Source: a virus
Reading direction: 5' to 3' (one strand)
Virus record (IMG/VR): IMGVR_UViG_3300028801_000090
Location: 1 to 27,814 of that record
DNA length: 27,814 nucleotides
Position 1 is the first letter of the stretch; the number at the start of each line of letters is the position of its first letter. The notes under the pieces are model-generated. The model searched no databases and had not been told where the DNA came from. It worked only from the letters and a program-made list of their open reading frames with translations. The translations under genes and the position numbers were made by a program. Positions 5,527 to 14,192 of the stretch are shown piece after piece.

Positions 5527-5774
5527 TGGGGCGGCTCCGGTGGCTTCAGCGTTGCCTGCTTGGCGCGCCAGAAGATGAGGCTGCCGAGGGCTACGCGAAG
5601 GCCTGCGTACCAGTGGCCCCCGATCAGGGTTGTGATGTCGTGCTCGAACCCCGTTAGGTAGGCGACCACGTCACTGCCGGCAAGGATTACAAGGAAAGCC
5701 GAGATGGTCTTCTGGATATGATTGGCCCAGAAATAGGCCAGCTTGGCTTTGATAGAGGCTAGGAAGGCGTTCAT
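5523..5774 (-). CDS. Holin candidate, two transmembrane segments, 83 aa
   Basis: I prefer ATG 5774, which overlaps the endolysin stop as ATGA and has GGTGA upstream; an ATG four codons earlier (5786) is possible. The product has a basic amphipathic start (FLASIKAKLAYFW), a hydrophobic helix at about 22-40 (TISAFLVILAGSDVVAYL), a second weaker one at 57-70 (AGLRVALGSLIFW) and a charged Pro-rich tail. Size, two-TM topology and position between endolysin and Rz fit a holin, which would permeabilise the inner membrane to release the endolysin. Holins share little sequence, so this rests on topology and context. Confidence 0.65.
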   Translation of the reverse strand: MNAFLASIKAKLAYFWANHIQKTISAFLVILAGSDVVAYLTGFEHDITTLIGGHWYAGLRVALGSLIFWRAKQATLKPPEPPQ

Positions 5775-6220
5775 GAATTCACCCATTGGCCACTTGAAAG
5801 TATTTGCATTTCGCGCTTAGCGCGTCCCGGCGTCTGAAACTTGGCCCAATCGCTATCAAGTCCTGCGGCAGCCGCCGCATTCCAGTCCTGAGCGGTCAGG
5901 GCTCCCATAAAATCTGGCCAGTTGAGCGGCTTATCCCCGAGCTGGAAGGTCATAGAGATGAGCGCGGCTTGCTGGTTGTCATTCATTTGGCCCCAGTTGG
6001 GGAATTGTCTAGCGGTGTTTTCGGCTGCCGCCATATCCTTTTCCAACTGTAGGTCGGATTTTAATTGCGTCCATATGAGACCCCGATACAGTGCATCGTT
6101 CTCGGCATTTGAAATCCCTAGCGTGTGCCCATAGCCAATAAACCAGTAGCCCATCGTGTCGATGGCTGCCTCAAGGATGCATCCCTCTTCCTCGGTTATC
6201 AGAACTTCCGCGAGACTCAC
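5771..6220 (-). CDS. Endolysin, T4-lysozyme-like (GH24), 149 aa
   Basis: The start is GTG 6220, overlapping the previous stop as GTGA. The N-terminus matches the GH24 muramidase active site: EEG (general acid E12), D21 nine residues on, then GYWFIGYGHT. Compared with T4 lysozyme (E11, D20, T26), the catalytic Thr position is Phe (F27) here. The C-terminal half has the expected helical features, including a QQAALISMTFQLG segment and a WNAAAAAGL segment. No signal-anchor or SAR segment is seen at the N-terminus, so release should depend on the holin. It would cleave the MurNAc-GlcNAc bond of peptidoglycan. Fold assignment is firm; activity is less certain because of the Thr change. Confidence 0.85.
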   Translation of the reverse strand: MSLAEVLITEEEGCILEAAIDTMGYWFIGYGHTLGISNAENDALYRGLIWTQLKSDLQLEKDMAAAENTARQFPNWGQMNDNQQAALISMTFQLGDKPLNWPDFMGALTAQDWNAAAAAGLDSDWAKFQTPGRAKREMQILSSGQWVNS

Positions 6221-6456
6221 TTGGGCTTCTCCGGCTTTTCCTTCTGCCCGTGGTAAAGCGCGTCTTTCATCTCCTTCTGTTCATCGGCGTAGTAGTCCGC
6301 CTCAGCCCTAAGATCGGCAGAACGCTTGGCATCGGGCTCCTGCATCGCTTCCCGGTGCAGCGTGTCGCTACGCTCGCCCAAGGCGTGCACAGCAGCTTCA
6401 CCGGTAGACTGACGGATGTGTATCCAGATCCAGCGGATTAAGTGCTTGACGGTCAT
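6217..6456 (-). CDS. Hypothetical helical protein before endolysin, 79 aa
   Basis: The ATG overlaps the tailspike stop (ATGA) and its own stop overlaps the endolysin start. The first 15 residues are hydrophobic and aromatic (MTVKHLIRWIWIHIRQ), perhaps a membrane-associated amphipathic helix; the rest is charged and helical, rich in Ala, Glu, Asp and Lys (RSADLRAEADYYADEQKEM), ending KEKPEKPK. No family is recognised. Its position suggests a tail-to-lysis linking role, such as a spike chaperone or antiholin, without direct evidence. Confidence 0.6.
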   Translation of the reverse strand: MTVKHLIRWIWIHIRQSTGEAAVHALGERSDTLHREAMQEPDAKRSADLRAEADYYADEQKEMKDALYHGQKEKPEKPK

Positions 6457-8420
6457 GCGAGAAGGATGCCGCGCGCCTTGAGTGCCAGTAATATCTCGGC
6501 CACTGCGCCACTGGTCTGCAGCAACGTTGCAGTCGCCCCTGGAAAGTTCGTGGTGATGGTGTTACCCGTCGGAGTGCCGAAGCCGGAAGCATAGGGCGCT
6601 ACATTGCAGGCCCAACTCGTGCCATCCACGCCATTGCCGCCAAATGTCCAATTCGCGGAATTTCCTATGAGGACACAGTTACCGGTGACAGCCGCCACAG
6701 CACCCAAGCCGCTGCCGATGTTCAAAACCATGCTGCCGGTCAGAAGGAAACTCTGTCCTGAGAGCTGACCGGGAATGTTCAGGCCCTGACTCGTGGCCTC
6801 ACTGATGCGTGATACCCAAAGACCATTGAGAGTGACGTTGGCATCATGAGCACCAATCGCTGCCCCCCCTGAAGCATTGGAATAGAGCTTGCAGTCATGG
6901 ATGGAGATAGCGACGTTCGTCATCGACGACGCAGCGGCGCCGAAGTAAATGGCATAGGTCGGTAACGTCGCGGCTCGCTCAGTCGAGCAACCGATGAAAC
7001 TGCAGTCCGAACTGAAGCCGTAGGTCTGATCAAAGTACACGCCTGACCGACAGCCGTTCGCAGAGCACCACAGGTTACTGGCCCGGAAAGACGCGACTTC
7101 ATCAAGGCACAAGCAGTCGGAAGTGTTCGTACCTGAGTTGATAGCCAGGTCTGTGTCAGTGAAGCGGATGACCGTGGTGGAGGCTGGCGTCGGCACCGGG
7201 TTGTAAATCGTGGTGAACGGGGACGACAGGCCCGCGTTGTTGTTCGCGGTGCAGACTGCCGCTCGCGCCCCGGCAGCGGGGTTGAAGTTATTGAAATAGC
7301 ACCCGTTCACCAGCAGGTTTTCAGAACCGAAATTGTAGAAGCAGGCCACCGAGAAATAGCCAACAATCTTGACGCTCTTCAGCTGATTGATGAGGCTGCC
7401 GCCGGTGTTGTTGCGGGCCAAAAGTATCCCGGTCTGTGGAAATAGGTTGCTCGTCGGGATGGCGGTCCCGATAGTGAGATCCTCAAAGATGATGTTGTCA
7501 TTACCGGTGCAATCAAAGATGGCAACGCCGTTGTGCTGGGCAATCACCTGATACGTCTGGTCCTTACCGCCGATGCCGCGCACAAGAACCGGATTCTGGT
7601 TGGCACCACCGGTGAACGTACAATTGATGGGCGCTGACACAAAGTAGGGTCCGCCTGTCAGTTCCAGTCGACCGCCGGTCTGCGCGATAACGTAATAGGC
7701 CGTCTGGATGGCCGACGTCATGTCGGTAGTGCCTGGCGTTGTGTTCACCGTATAGCGCTCAGGCCGCCCCACGGCTGCAAAGAAATTCGCCACCGAACCG
7801 CCATACAGGCCGAACACGGTAGTTTCGGTCGCCGTCTGCGCGTAAGGCGTGCTTGAACCTAAGAACGTGTTGAACTGTGACTGCGGAGTCACCGCATACA
7901 TCGCGTTGAAGGTCGCCTGCGTCAGCGCATTAAGCAGCGGAACTGCGACTGTCGGGAGCCCATTGCTGTCGAATCCGAGCAGCGTATTGGCGCGAGCGGA
8001 TGCATTCGGCAGCATCGTCCACGGAGTGAGTTCCGTATCCGGCCCGTGGAAGCCGAACGTCAGAACCTGTCGCACGACGTCCTGCAATGCACGGGTCAGC
8101 CGGTCCATGCCGTTGGTGGTGTTCTCCGGCAGGTAGGCCGTGAGATTCGCAAACTCCGTGGGCTGGATCTCGGGCACCGCGGTGCGCAGGTCGACTGTCG
8201 TATTAAGGGGCGGGGCTGTGGTGAAGGTGACCTGTCCGCCGCCATTAACGCCTACGCCAGATACGGTGTAGCCGGTCGTCTGGAGTTGATACACCCCGCC
8301 CGTGATGAAGCCGACGACAAGGTCGGTGGTGGCGAAGATCTTCCACGGGAAGCTGAAGGTAACGGCCGTGCCGTTGCCTGCGTACTCAACTGGGGAAGAG
8401 TTTCCTAGCGCTATAGTCAT
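6453..8420 (-). CDS. Tailspike / tail fibre with beta-helix depolymerase-like domain, 655 aa
   Basis: Residues 1-110 look like the T7 tail-fibre N-terminal anchor: YAGNGTAVTFSFPWKIF, then VTFTTAPPLNTTVDLRT. A linker (110-210) follows. Around residues 220-265 a pectate-lyase-superfamily entry motif appears (TTDMTSAIQTAYYV, GGRLEL, GGPYFVSAP), followed by several hundred residues of short repeating strands rich in Asn, Gly and Ser, as in right-handed parallel beta-helices. The C-terminus is small and hydrophobic (LLALKARGILLA). The protein would trimerise, bind the tail through the N-terminus and recognise or degrade a surface polysaccharide. Catalytic residues cannot be picked by eye. Many Cys residues (DCLCLDE, NGCRSG, DCSFIGC) are unusual for a spike. 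Confidence 0.8.
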   Translation of the reverse strand: MTIALGNSSPVEYAGNGTAVTFSFPWKIFATTDLVVGFITGGVYQLQTTGYTVSGVGVNGGGQVTFTTAPPLNTTVDLRTAVPEIQPTEFANLTAYLPENTTNGMDRLTRALQDVVRQVLTFGFHGPDTELTPWTMLPNASARANTLLGFDSNGLPTVAVPLLNALTQATFNAMYAVTPQSQFNTFLGSSTPYAQTATETTVFGLYGGSVANFFAAVGRPERYTVNTTPGTTDMTSAIQTAYYVIAQTGGRLELTGGPYFVSAPINCTFTGGANQNPVLVRGIGGKDQTYQVIAQHNGVAIFDCTGNDNIIFEDLTIGTAIPTSNLFPQTGILLARNNTGGSLINQLKSVKIVGYFSVACFYNFGSENLLVNGCYFNNFNPAAGARAAVCTANNNAGLSSPFTTIYNPVPTPASTTVIRFTDTDLAINSGTNTSDCLCLDEVASFRASNLWCSANGCRSGVYFDQTYGFSSDCSFIGCSTERAATLPTYAIYFGAAASSMTNVAISIHDCKLYSNASGGAAIGAHDANVTLNGLWVSRISEATSQGLNIPGQLSGQSFLLTGSMVLNIGSGLGAVAAVTGNCVLIGNSANWTFGGNGVDGTSWACNVAPYASGFGTPTGNTITTNFPGATATLLQTSGAVAEILLALKARGILLA

Positions 8421-11400
8421 GGTGCGGCGGCCTCCGCTGGTTGCCGGTCAGCATTGCTAGTTCCGGGTAAATCGAACAAGTCGCCGATTCCATCTTCGGC
8501 AGCATTCACGGCGCGGCGGAAATACCAGAGGTTCTGGCCAGGGGCCATGCGGCGCAGGAAGTGAAGGTCAGAGCGTCTGAAGGGCAGGTTCTCCTGTCCG
8601 GGGAGTCCCTGTCCGCCCGTGGCAAGGTTTGCAAGGCGCGCGGGGAAGCGGTGCGCCCAGGCATCCCCGAGCATCCCGACCGAGGGCCCGAGGACCGTCT
8701 CGTACGGGTCGCGGTCACTCCAGCGCGATAGATCCTTAAAGCCTGCCATCCAAAGCGCGGGGAAGATCACCTCCCCGGTCCACCCGAGGAGGTTCGACTT
8801 ATCGAGCACTTCGCCCGCAAGTTTCCCCGGTGTCGTCTCGATGGGCTGGCCGGCGGCCTTTTGCTTGGCGACGTACGAGAGCGTGCCCATGGCGGTGAGG
8901 GCGATCAGGGCTTCGGCCGAGCGCACATCCCCGTGGGCTAGTCCCTGCATCAGTGGCATTGCAACAACGCGACTAGCCGCGAATGCAAAGCTCTTGAACT
9001 GGGCGACCGCCTTACCCCATTCCGTTGACATGAATAGCGGGGTATCCCCGACACCGGGACGTAACGTGACGCCGTGGGCTTCCCGCAGGACCGCCGACTC
9101 GAACGCTTTAGCGGCCTTCTGATCCTTCCAGGTATCCGACATCCCGAAACGCAGACCATTGACCTTTCGCCCATTGGCGGTCCCTTCGGTGGCTATACGC
9201 CGCAACATGTCTTCATCGAGGCCGGCGGCGGCGAGCTTCGCGGAAAGATTTCCGTTGACTGCGCGCCCACCGGCTACCCGGTCAGCGACATTCAGGATCT
9301 CGTGCTGGGCGAGGGTTGAGGTCATCGCCTGCACGAGCGTGATCAGCGGGGTCTCGCCCGTCCCAATCGTGAAAGCTCGAGCCGCCCCCGCTGCGAACCG
9401 CTGCTCCAGATACCGGCTGTGCGAGCCGTAGTCTCCGAGGAGTGAGGCTGAGACATTCATCGTCATATCGATGGCCGCGCCCATGCGCTGCGCTTGCCGC
9501 AAGGAGAGCTTCGCCGCTTCCATACTGGAGGCGAGCTTCGCCATGGCGGTGAAGGTATTGCCCATCCCGTAGCGAGCGATGACATTGCCGATGTCAGGGA
9601 AGTGGGCGAGCGTCGCAGCGCCCAGGAGCCGCCCGACGTTCGCCTGACGCATGAGACGCCCGGCACGCACGAAGAAAGAGCCGGGGTCCTTGGGCGCGCC
9701 ATAGATCCCATAGAGCCTGTCGCGAATGGCGCCCAGGTCCCGCAGTACGCCGTCCCGCTCGTTATCGAGTGAGACCATGCCCTTCTCATCGCCCTGCGCC
9801 CTCGCCTGTTCGATCATGTGGGCGTATTCGTCGGTGATGTCGCCGAACTGGTCTTTGAGGTCCCGGGACCCAAAGCGCTCGGTCATCTCCACTTCCGAGC
9901 CCATCGAGCGCAGGTAGGAGTGCGAAAGATGGTCGATATCGTTGACGAGGAAGGGCTCAAGCTCAGTATCCGGCATCGAGAGCGTGCGTTCCTTCATGTT
10001 GTCGGACTTAGGAACGATGCCGTCCGTCGTGTGCCAGTCCATCGTGCCGCGCTCGCTCCCCCTGACGTTACGGGTGGCGGCGTGCGCCACATCGGTAGCT
10101 TCCGCGGGATCTACCCCCTGACCGATGAAGTGCGTACGCAGGCGATCAATCCAGTCCTTGTAATTGGCATTGATCTTCTGAATGTCGTACTGGCGGGTCA
10201 GGTAGGAGTCCGCATAGAGCTTGGCCTCCTCGGGGACGAGTCCCGCCTTGGTCGCGCGCTCGTAGAGCGGCTGGAAAATGTTCTTGCGCGTCCACTGAGC
10301 GGCCTTCGCAATCTCAGGCACCGCGCTCTGATCCCCCCGGCGCATGGCCGCAGAGATACCCTCCATAAAGTCCCGGCGGGGCATGGCCTGCTGGCCTTCC
10401 TGCTGCATGCGAGTGACGTACTCGCCAAAGGCGGTCTTCCTCGCCTGCATGCCCTGAACGTGCAGCCCGTCATAGCCCCAGAGGATGCGCTCTACGGGAT
10501 TAGGATTAGCCGCCCCGCGATAGTTCTGGGTGAGCGTGCCCGGGAGGTTCGCCAGCTCGGTGAGCGTCTCGCGAGCCTTGACCGACTGGCTGCCCATGAT
10601 CCTGCCGCCGGGCGTGACCTGACCTACGGTTGCTGTCAGCGTCTGTGCCCCGCGCGCGGTAGTCAGCCCCTCTTTCGTGGGCTGACTCGCCGCAGCTGCG
10701 CCCATCGTCGACTGCTCTTCGGGGTTAACGTAGGCGGGCTCCCCGGGGAGCGAGCCCTCAAGATGGGTCTGCTGCGCGGGCTCTACGCCCTCTGCCGGCT
10801 CATGCTTGGGTATCTCGCCATCGACTGTGGCATCCAGCGCGCTACGTTGCTCGGGGCCCATCATCTTATCGCCCTCACCCTTGAGTTCTGGTGCGAGGTT
10901 GGTGCGCAGCCGCTCAAGCGTGCGGTTAGGGGCGGTGCGCGCAATACCCCCCAAGAGGCCTCCCAGGACCGCGCCAGCGCCTACATTCAATGCAGACTCA
11001 CCGAACGTGCGCGTCTCGGATAACTGATGGCTGACGAGCTCCTGACCTGCCGTGGTGGCAGCGTTGGTGAGCCCCCACCGCAACATGTTGCCGAGGCGTG
11101 TCGGCGCAGCCTCCGGAACCAGCGCCATCGTGGCGAGTGTCAGGGGATCTGTGGCGCCCGCTGCAAGACTCGCCGCCACGCCCCTGGCGCCCCCGCGTGC
11201 GATCACGCCCTGATCCGTCCGCTCGGAATCAATCTGCCGCTTCTCCTGCTCTATCTGCTCAGGGTTGGTGGCGTGTAGAAAGCGCGAACCGTAATCGTGC
11301 AGGTAGCCAGCCGGGATGTGATCGATGGGATTAAACCCGGGTTGCGCTTTACCTGATGGGAATAGCGTGTCGTTAGACCACCGGTCGTAGAGTTGGCCTG

Positions 11401-11536
11401 CGATGTTGCCGGTACGCTCGGCAGAGGCCATCACGTCCAGGGTGTCAGGGGCTGGCTGCGCCTGCTCGGGAGGTGGGGCGGGGAACCGCGGTAATGCTGC
11501 GTCCGTAGGATCTGCGCTGGAGTCCAGAACTGGCAT
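8417..11536 (-). CDS. Large internal virion (ejection) protein candidate, 1039 aa
   Basis: A very long hydrophilic protein immediately before the tailspike gene, the position of the large ejection protein (gp16) in T7-like phages. The N-terminus is Pro-rich; a Gly-rich hydrophobic segment at about 184-199 (VGAGAVLGGLLGGIAR) and hydrophobic stretches near the C-terminus (LIALTAMGTLSYVA, IFPALWMAGF) could insert in membranes. The central 400-700 region is strongly helical. Unlike T7 gp16, no lytic transglycosylase motif is seen. Assignment rests on gene order, size and composition. Both ends overlap neighbours (TGATG and ATGA). Confidence 0.6.
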   Translation of the reverse strand: MPVLDSSADPTDAALPRFPAPPPEQAQPAPDTLDVMASAERTGNIAGQLYDRWSNDTLFPSGKAQPGFNPIDHIPAGYLHDYGSRFLHATNPEQIEQEKRQIDSERTDQGVIARGGARGVAASLAAGATDPLTLATMALVPEAAPTRLGNMLRWGLTNAATTAGQELVSHQLSETRTFGESALNVGAGAVLGGLLGGIARTAPNRTLERLRTNLAPELKGEGDKMMGPEQRSALDATVDGEIPKHEPAEGVEPAQQTHLEGSLPGEPAYVNPEEQSTMGAAAASQPTKEGLTTARGAQTLTATVGQVTPGGRIMGSQSVKARETLTELANLPGTLTQNYRGAANPNPVERILWGYDGLHVQGMQARKTAFGEYVTRMQQEGQQAMPRRDFMEGISAAMRRGDQSAVPEIAKAAQWTRKNIFQPLYERATKAGLVPEEAKLYADSYLTRQYDIQKINANYKDWIDRLRTHFIGQGVDPAEATDVAHAATRNVRGSERGTMDWHTTDGIVPKSDNMKERTLSMPDTELEPFLVNDIDHLSHSYLRSMGSEVEMTERFGSRDLKDQFGDITDEYAHMIEQARAQGDEKGMVSLDNERDGVLRDLGAIRDRLYGIYGAPKDPGSFFVRAGRLMRQANVGRLLGAATLAHFPDIGNVIARYGMGNTFTAMAKLASSMEAAKLSLRQAQRMGAAIDMTMNVSASLLGDYGSHSRYLEQRFAAGAARAFTIGTGETPLITLVQAMTSTLAQHEILNVADRVAGGRAVNGNLSAKLAAAGLDEDMLRRIATEGTANGRKVNGLRFGMSDTWKDQKAAKAFESAVLREAHGVTLRPGVGDTPLFMSTEWGKAVAQFKSFAFAASRVVAMPLMQGLAHGDVRSAEALIALTAMGTLSYVAKQKAAGQPIETTPGKLAGEVLDKSNLLGWTGEVIFPALWMAGFKDLSRWSDRDPYETVLGPSVGMLGDAWAHRFPARLANLATGGQGLPGQENLPFRRSDLHFLRRMAPGQNLWYFRRAVNAAEDGIGDLFDLPGTSNADRQPAEAAAP

Positions 11537-13716
11537 CAGTAGCCCACCCCGGGGGTCTGGTTCTGGGCGGCTACATCCTCGCGCTGCCGACGTCTATTGA
11601 GTGCTGCGCGGTCCTGATCTTCCTGGGTCTGGCGCTCCACTTCTGCCATGGGGTCTGGCTTCTTTTGGCCGGGGAGTTGGTAGCGCACCGGCATGCCCTT
11701 ATCGTTGCGGACCACGTCCCAGGCGCCAAATTCGTCCTTCTGCGCAAGGCTCCAGACCCGTCCGCCAGAAGACCCCGTCTCCGGGCCCTCGACTAACCGC
11801 GCAGCGCCGTATCCCGACGCCGCCATATCTGAACGAATGTCGTCCTTGGAGAGATACGGGAACATGCGCTCGGGCGCGTACTTCATGAGTTCGCGCGAGC
11901 CATTGACCTCGGACACCCCCCACGTGGCCTTAAGATCATTAATGGCAAGCTGCTGCGCCTGTTTGAGATTGCCGTCCGTGTGATAGAAGTATTGCTTTGT
12001 GAGTTCGGAAAATTCAGCGGCCATCGGGGTGGGCGGCACCGGCACTGTGTTGCTGAGGTGCAGCCCCGGCGCCTTGTAGTGCTCATCATCCGCTAGCCCG
12101 TTGCGAATGGCGTTGCTGTCAATCGTCATCCACTTCTGCCCGGGCGAGCGCTGCGAGTTCCAGGCATCGTCCAGAAACTTCTTGTCGGTGGCGCTCCTCG
12201 CGGTAGCTTCGCGCGTAAGATTGACTGCGCCCTCAGGAGACGCGCCGGCAGTGACAGCGCTATTGATGCTCTCAGCCATCGCGCGGGTCTGCTCGTCCGT
12301 GGCTTCCATGTACGCACGAGGGTTGGCACGCTGCAGGCTCGCCAGTAACTGCGCACCCTTGGCCGCAGTATCTGGATCTGCGCCCACGATGCTGGCGCGC
12401 CCGAACGAGACAGCGCTCTCAGGAACCACGCCCACTCGGGAAGTGATGGCGACCGCCGCATTGTTGTATGCGTCAGACCCCGCAGGCGACCCCATCGTCG
12501 TGAACGCGAGATAGGAATTAACGGCCTTCTTGGCCTCCGCACTCTTACCGTCCATGGGCGTGGATGACTCAACGTGATCGCGTACGTAATCGAGCGACAG
12601 TTCTTCCTGATCGCCTTTCTTCTGAGCGCGCAGGATCTGATCGCGCATCGTCAGGCGCTGATCGTCGGTGAGGGCGCCTTTGCGCCACAGTGACTCAACC
12701 GTCCCCAGGGCGCCTGGAGTGACGGTTCCAGAAGCGATAGAGCCATCCAGCGCAGTCAATGCGCGGCGGTTAGCGGGGTCTTGCCGGCGCTCATTAGCCA
12801 GCGCCGCCCTCCCCCGGTCGACCTCTTCTGTAACCTTGGCCTGCTGCTCCGGGGTGAGCCCGGACTGTTCAATCTTCGAGAGCGCATCGGCGCCCACATT
12901 CGTATCCTGCTTGTAGGCCCCGAGGATTGAATTTGCGCTGGCAGACACCTCGCCATCCTGGATGGCACGCTCGAACGTCTTAGCGTCCTGCGGGCGAAGC
13001 TCTGCGCGCACAGCATCGTAATAGGCCTTCGCCATCGGCACTTTCTGGTCGGCCAGCATGTTGCCGATGACGCCTTCATTCATCTTGACGTGAGCCTGGT
13101 ACTTCGACTCATTCAACATGTCATCCGACCACCCTTGCTGATGGGCGAGACTTTCTAAAGAGGCATCGATGTGATCGCGATTGGTGGCGAGAATGTCGGG
13201 ATGGTTGTAGTTAGCCGCCGCAGTCTGCTGGGCGAGTTCAACCGAGGTCTGCGCGGTTTTTATGCCGAACTGGCGGTGCTGCTCAAGTTCGTGCGTGTCC
13301 AGCTGCTCTGAGAGATGGTTCCTGACCTGTCCGGCGGCTAATGCTGCGGCTTGCCGGGCCCGTGGATCGGGCACGGCCGCCACGATATTAGCGGCCTGTT
13401 CATCGAACTTCGGCAGGTACTGACCTGAGATACCGAAGGCGTCTTTCCCCTCCTTGGTAAAAGCCCCGGTACTCGGATCGTGCGTCAGTCCGAGCGACAG
13501 CGCCTGTAGTTGGTTATGGGCGTCCGTGAGCTGTGATTGACGCGCCTGATCCATGGCAGCGTTGACGTGCTGCTGCACCTCGGTGCCTGCGTACTCAACC
13601 GCCCGTCCCACTTCGCCACCAAAGGCGCCTGACGGGACTTCCTCAGGGACGTGCGGATAGGCACGTCCCGGCAGTGCATCCGGCTGGATCTGCGGGCTAT
13701 AGGTCAGATCGACCAC
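11536..13716 (-). CDS. Internal virion protein candidate (gp15-like position), 726 aa
   Basis: The start is GTG 13716, sharing a base with the previous TAG. The protein is almost entirely helical and rich in Ala, Gln, Asp and Glu, with no membrane segment until the end; the N-terminal 35 residues are Pro-rich (IQPDALPGRAYPHVPEEVP) and the C-terminus is a charged, Gln/Arg-rich tail (TQEDQDRAALNRRRQRED). This composition and its place between a small core protein and a very large one match T7 gp15, a component of the ejected trans-envelope channel. No enzymatic motif is visible. The sequence itself is not one I recognise, so the call is positional. Confidence 0.6.
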   Translation of the reverse strand: MVDLTYSPQIQPDALPGRAYPHVPEEVPSGAFGGEVGRAVEYAGTEVQQHVNAAMDQARQSQLTDAHNQLQALSLGLTHDPSTGAFTKEGKDAFGISGQYLPKFDEQAANIVAAVPDPRARQAAALAAGQVRNHLSEQLDTHELEQHRQFGIKTAQTSVELAQQTAAANYNHPDILATNRDHIDASLESLAHQQGWSDDMLNESKYQAHVKMNEGVIGNMLADQKVPMAKAYYDAVRAELRPQDAKTFERAIQDGEVSASANSILGAYKQDTNVGADALSKIEQSGLTPEQQAKVTEEVDRGRAALANERRQDPANRRALTALDGSIASGTVTPGALGTVESLWRKGALTDDQRLTMRDQILRAQKKGDQEELSLDYVRDHVESSTPMDGKSAEAKKAVNSYLAFTTMGSPAGSDAYNNAAVAITSRVGVVPESAVSFGRASIVGADPDTAAKGAQLLASLQRANPRAYMEATDEQTRAMAESINSAVTAGASPEGAVNLTREATARSATDKKFLDDAWNSQRSPGQKWMTIDSNAIRNGLADDEHYKAPGLHLSNTVPVPPTPMAAEFSELTKQYFYHTDGNLKQAQQLAINDLKATWGVSEVNGSRELMKYAPERMFPYLSKDDIRSDMAASGYGAARLVEGPETGSSGGRVWSLAQKDEFGAWDVVRNDKGMPVRYQLPGQKKPDPMAEVERQTQEDQDRAALNRRRQREDVAAQNQTPGVGY

Positions 13717-14192
13717 TAGCTACCCTGATTCCACTGGCCGTAGGCGCGCGAGCCAGACGTGATGAGAGATCCAAGGCCCTGCATAATCCCGGCCTTCTGG
13801 TCCCAACCAGCTTTGGCCAAGTCGCCCGCCTGATCAACCTGGAAACCCCAGGCCTTACGCGCAGCGTTCGTCTGGATACGCGCGATGTCCTGTGCGCCGA
13901 TTTCTGAAGTGGTCGACAGCGATCGCAGAGCCGACCCCGACATCGTGACGTTCGCCCCACCCACCTGAGCGGCCTGCTTGCCGAGGGTGGCGTTTAGGTG
14001 CTGACGATAGACGTCGGCCTGTTCCGCCCCTGCCTGAACGGTGCTCTGGGCCTGCATGCCAGAAACCTGCGCCGCCGTGCGTGCAAGAGCCGCATTGGAG
14101 TTGCCCTGCGCCATCGATGCGCCGAACTGCATCCCGCCGCCGAGCATGGAAAGGTACGGTGCCCAGTCGGTATAGCCTGCTGAATTTTCCAT
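13716..14192 (-). CDS. Small internal virion protein candidate (gp14-like position), 158 aa
   Basis: The ATG shares a base with the nozzle stop (TAATG). The product is Ala/Gly/Gln-rich, with a hydrophobic Gly/Met-rich start (YLSMLGGGMQFGASMAQGNSN) and helical repeats (ARTAAQVSGMQAQ, EQADVYRQHLNATLGKQAA) and a C-terminal VDQAGDLAKAGWDQ. T7 gp14-type proteins, which form the outer-membrane part of the ejection channel, have this size, composition and position. I judge it the most recognisable of the three ejection protein candidates. Confidence 0.65.
   Translation of the reverse strand: MENSAGYTDWAPYLSMLGGGMQFGASMAQGNSNAALARTAAQVSGMQAQSTVQAGAEQADVYRQHLNATLGKQAAQVGGANVTMSGSALRSLSTTSEIGAQDIARIQTNAARKAWGFQVDQAGDLAKAGWDQKAGIMQGLGSLITSGSRAYGQWNQGS

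Noticed and set aside
6453-8420. Possible diversity-generating retroelement, since several head genes resemble BPP-1
   Set aside because: No reverse transcriptase, template/variable repeat pair or C-type lectin-like C-terminus is visible; the spike ends in a beta-helix.
9818-11023. 401-codon plus-strand frame opposite the 1039-residue ejection protein candidate
   Set aside because: It is a mirror of a high-GC gene: composition is Arg/Leu/Gly-rich without recognisable motifs, and the opposite frame is tied into the operon by overlaps at both ends.
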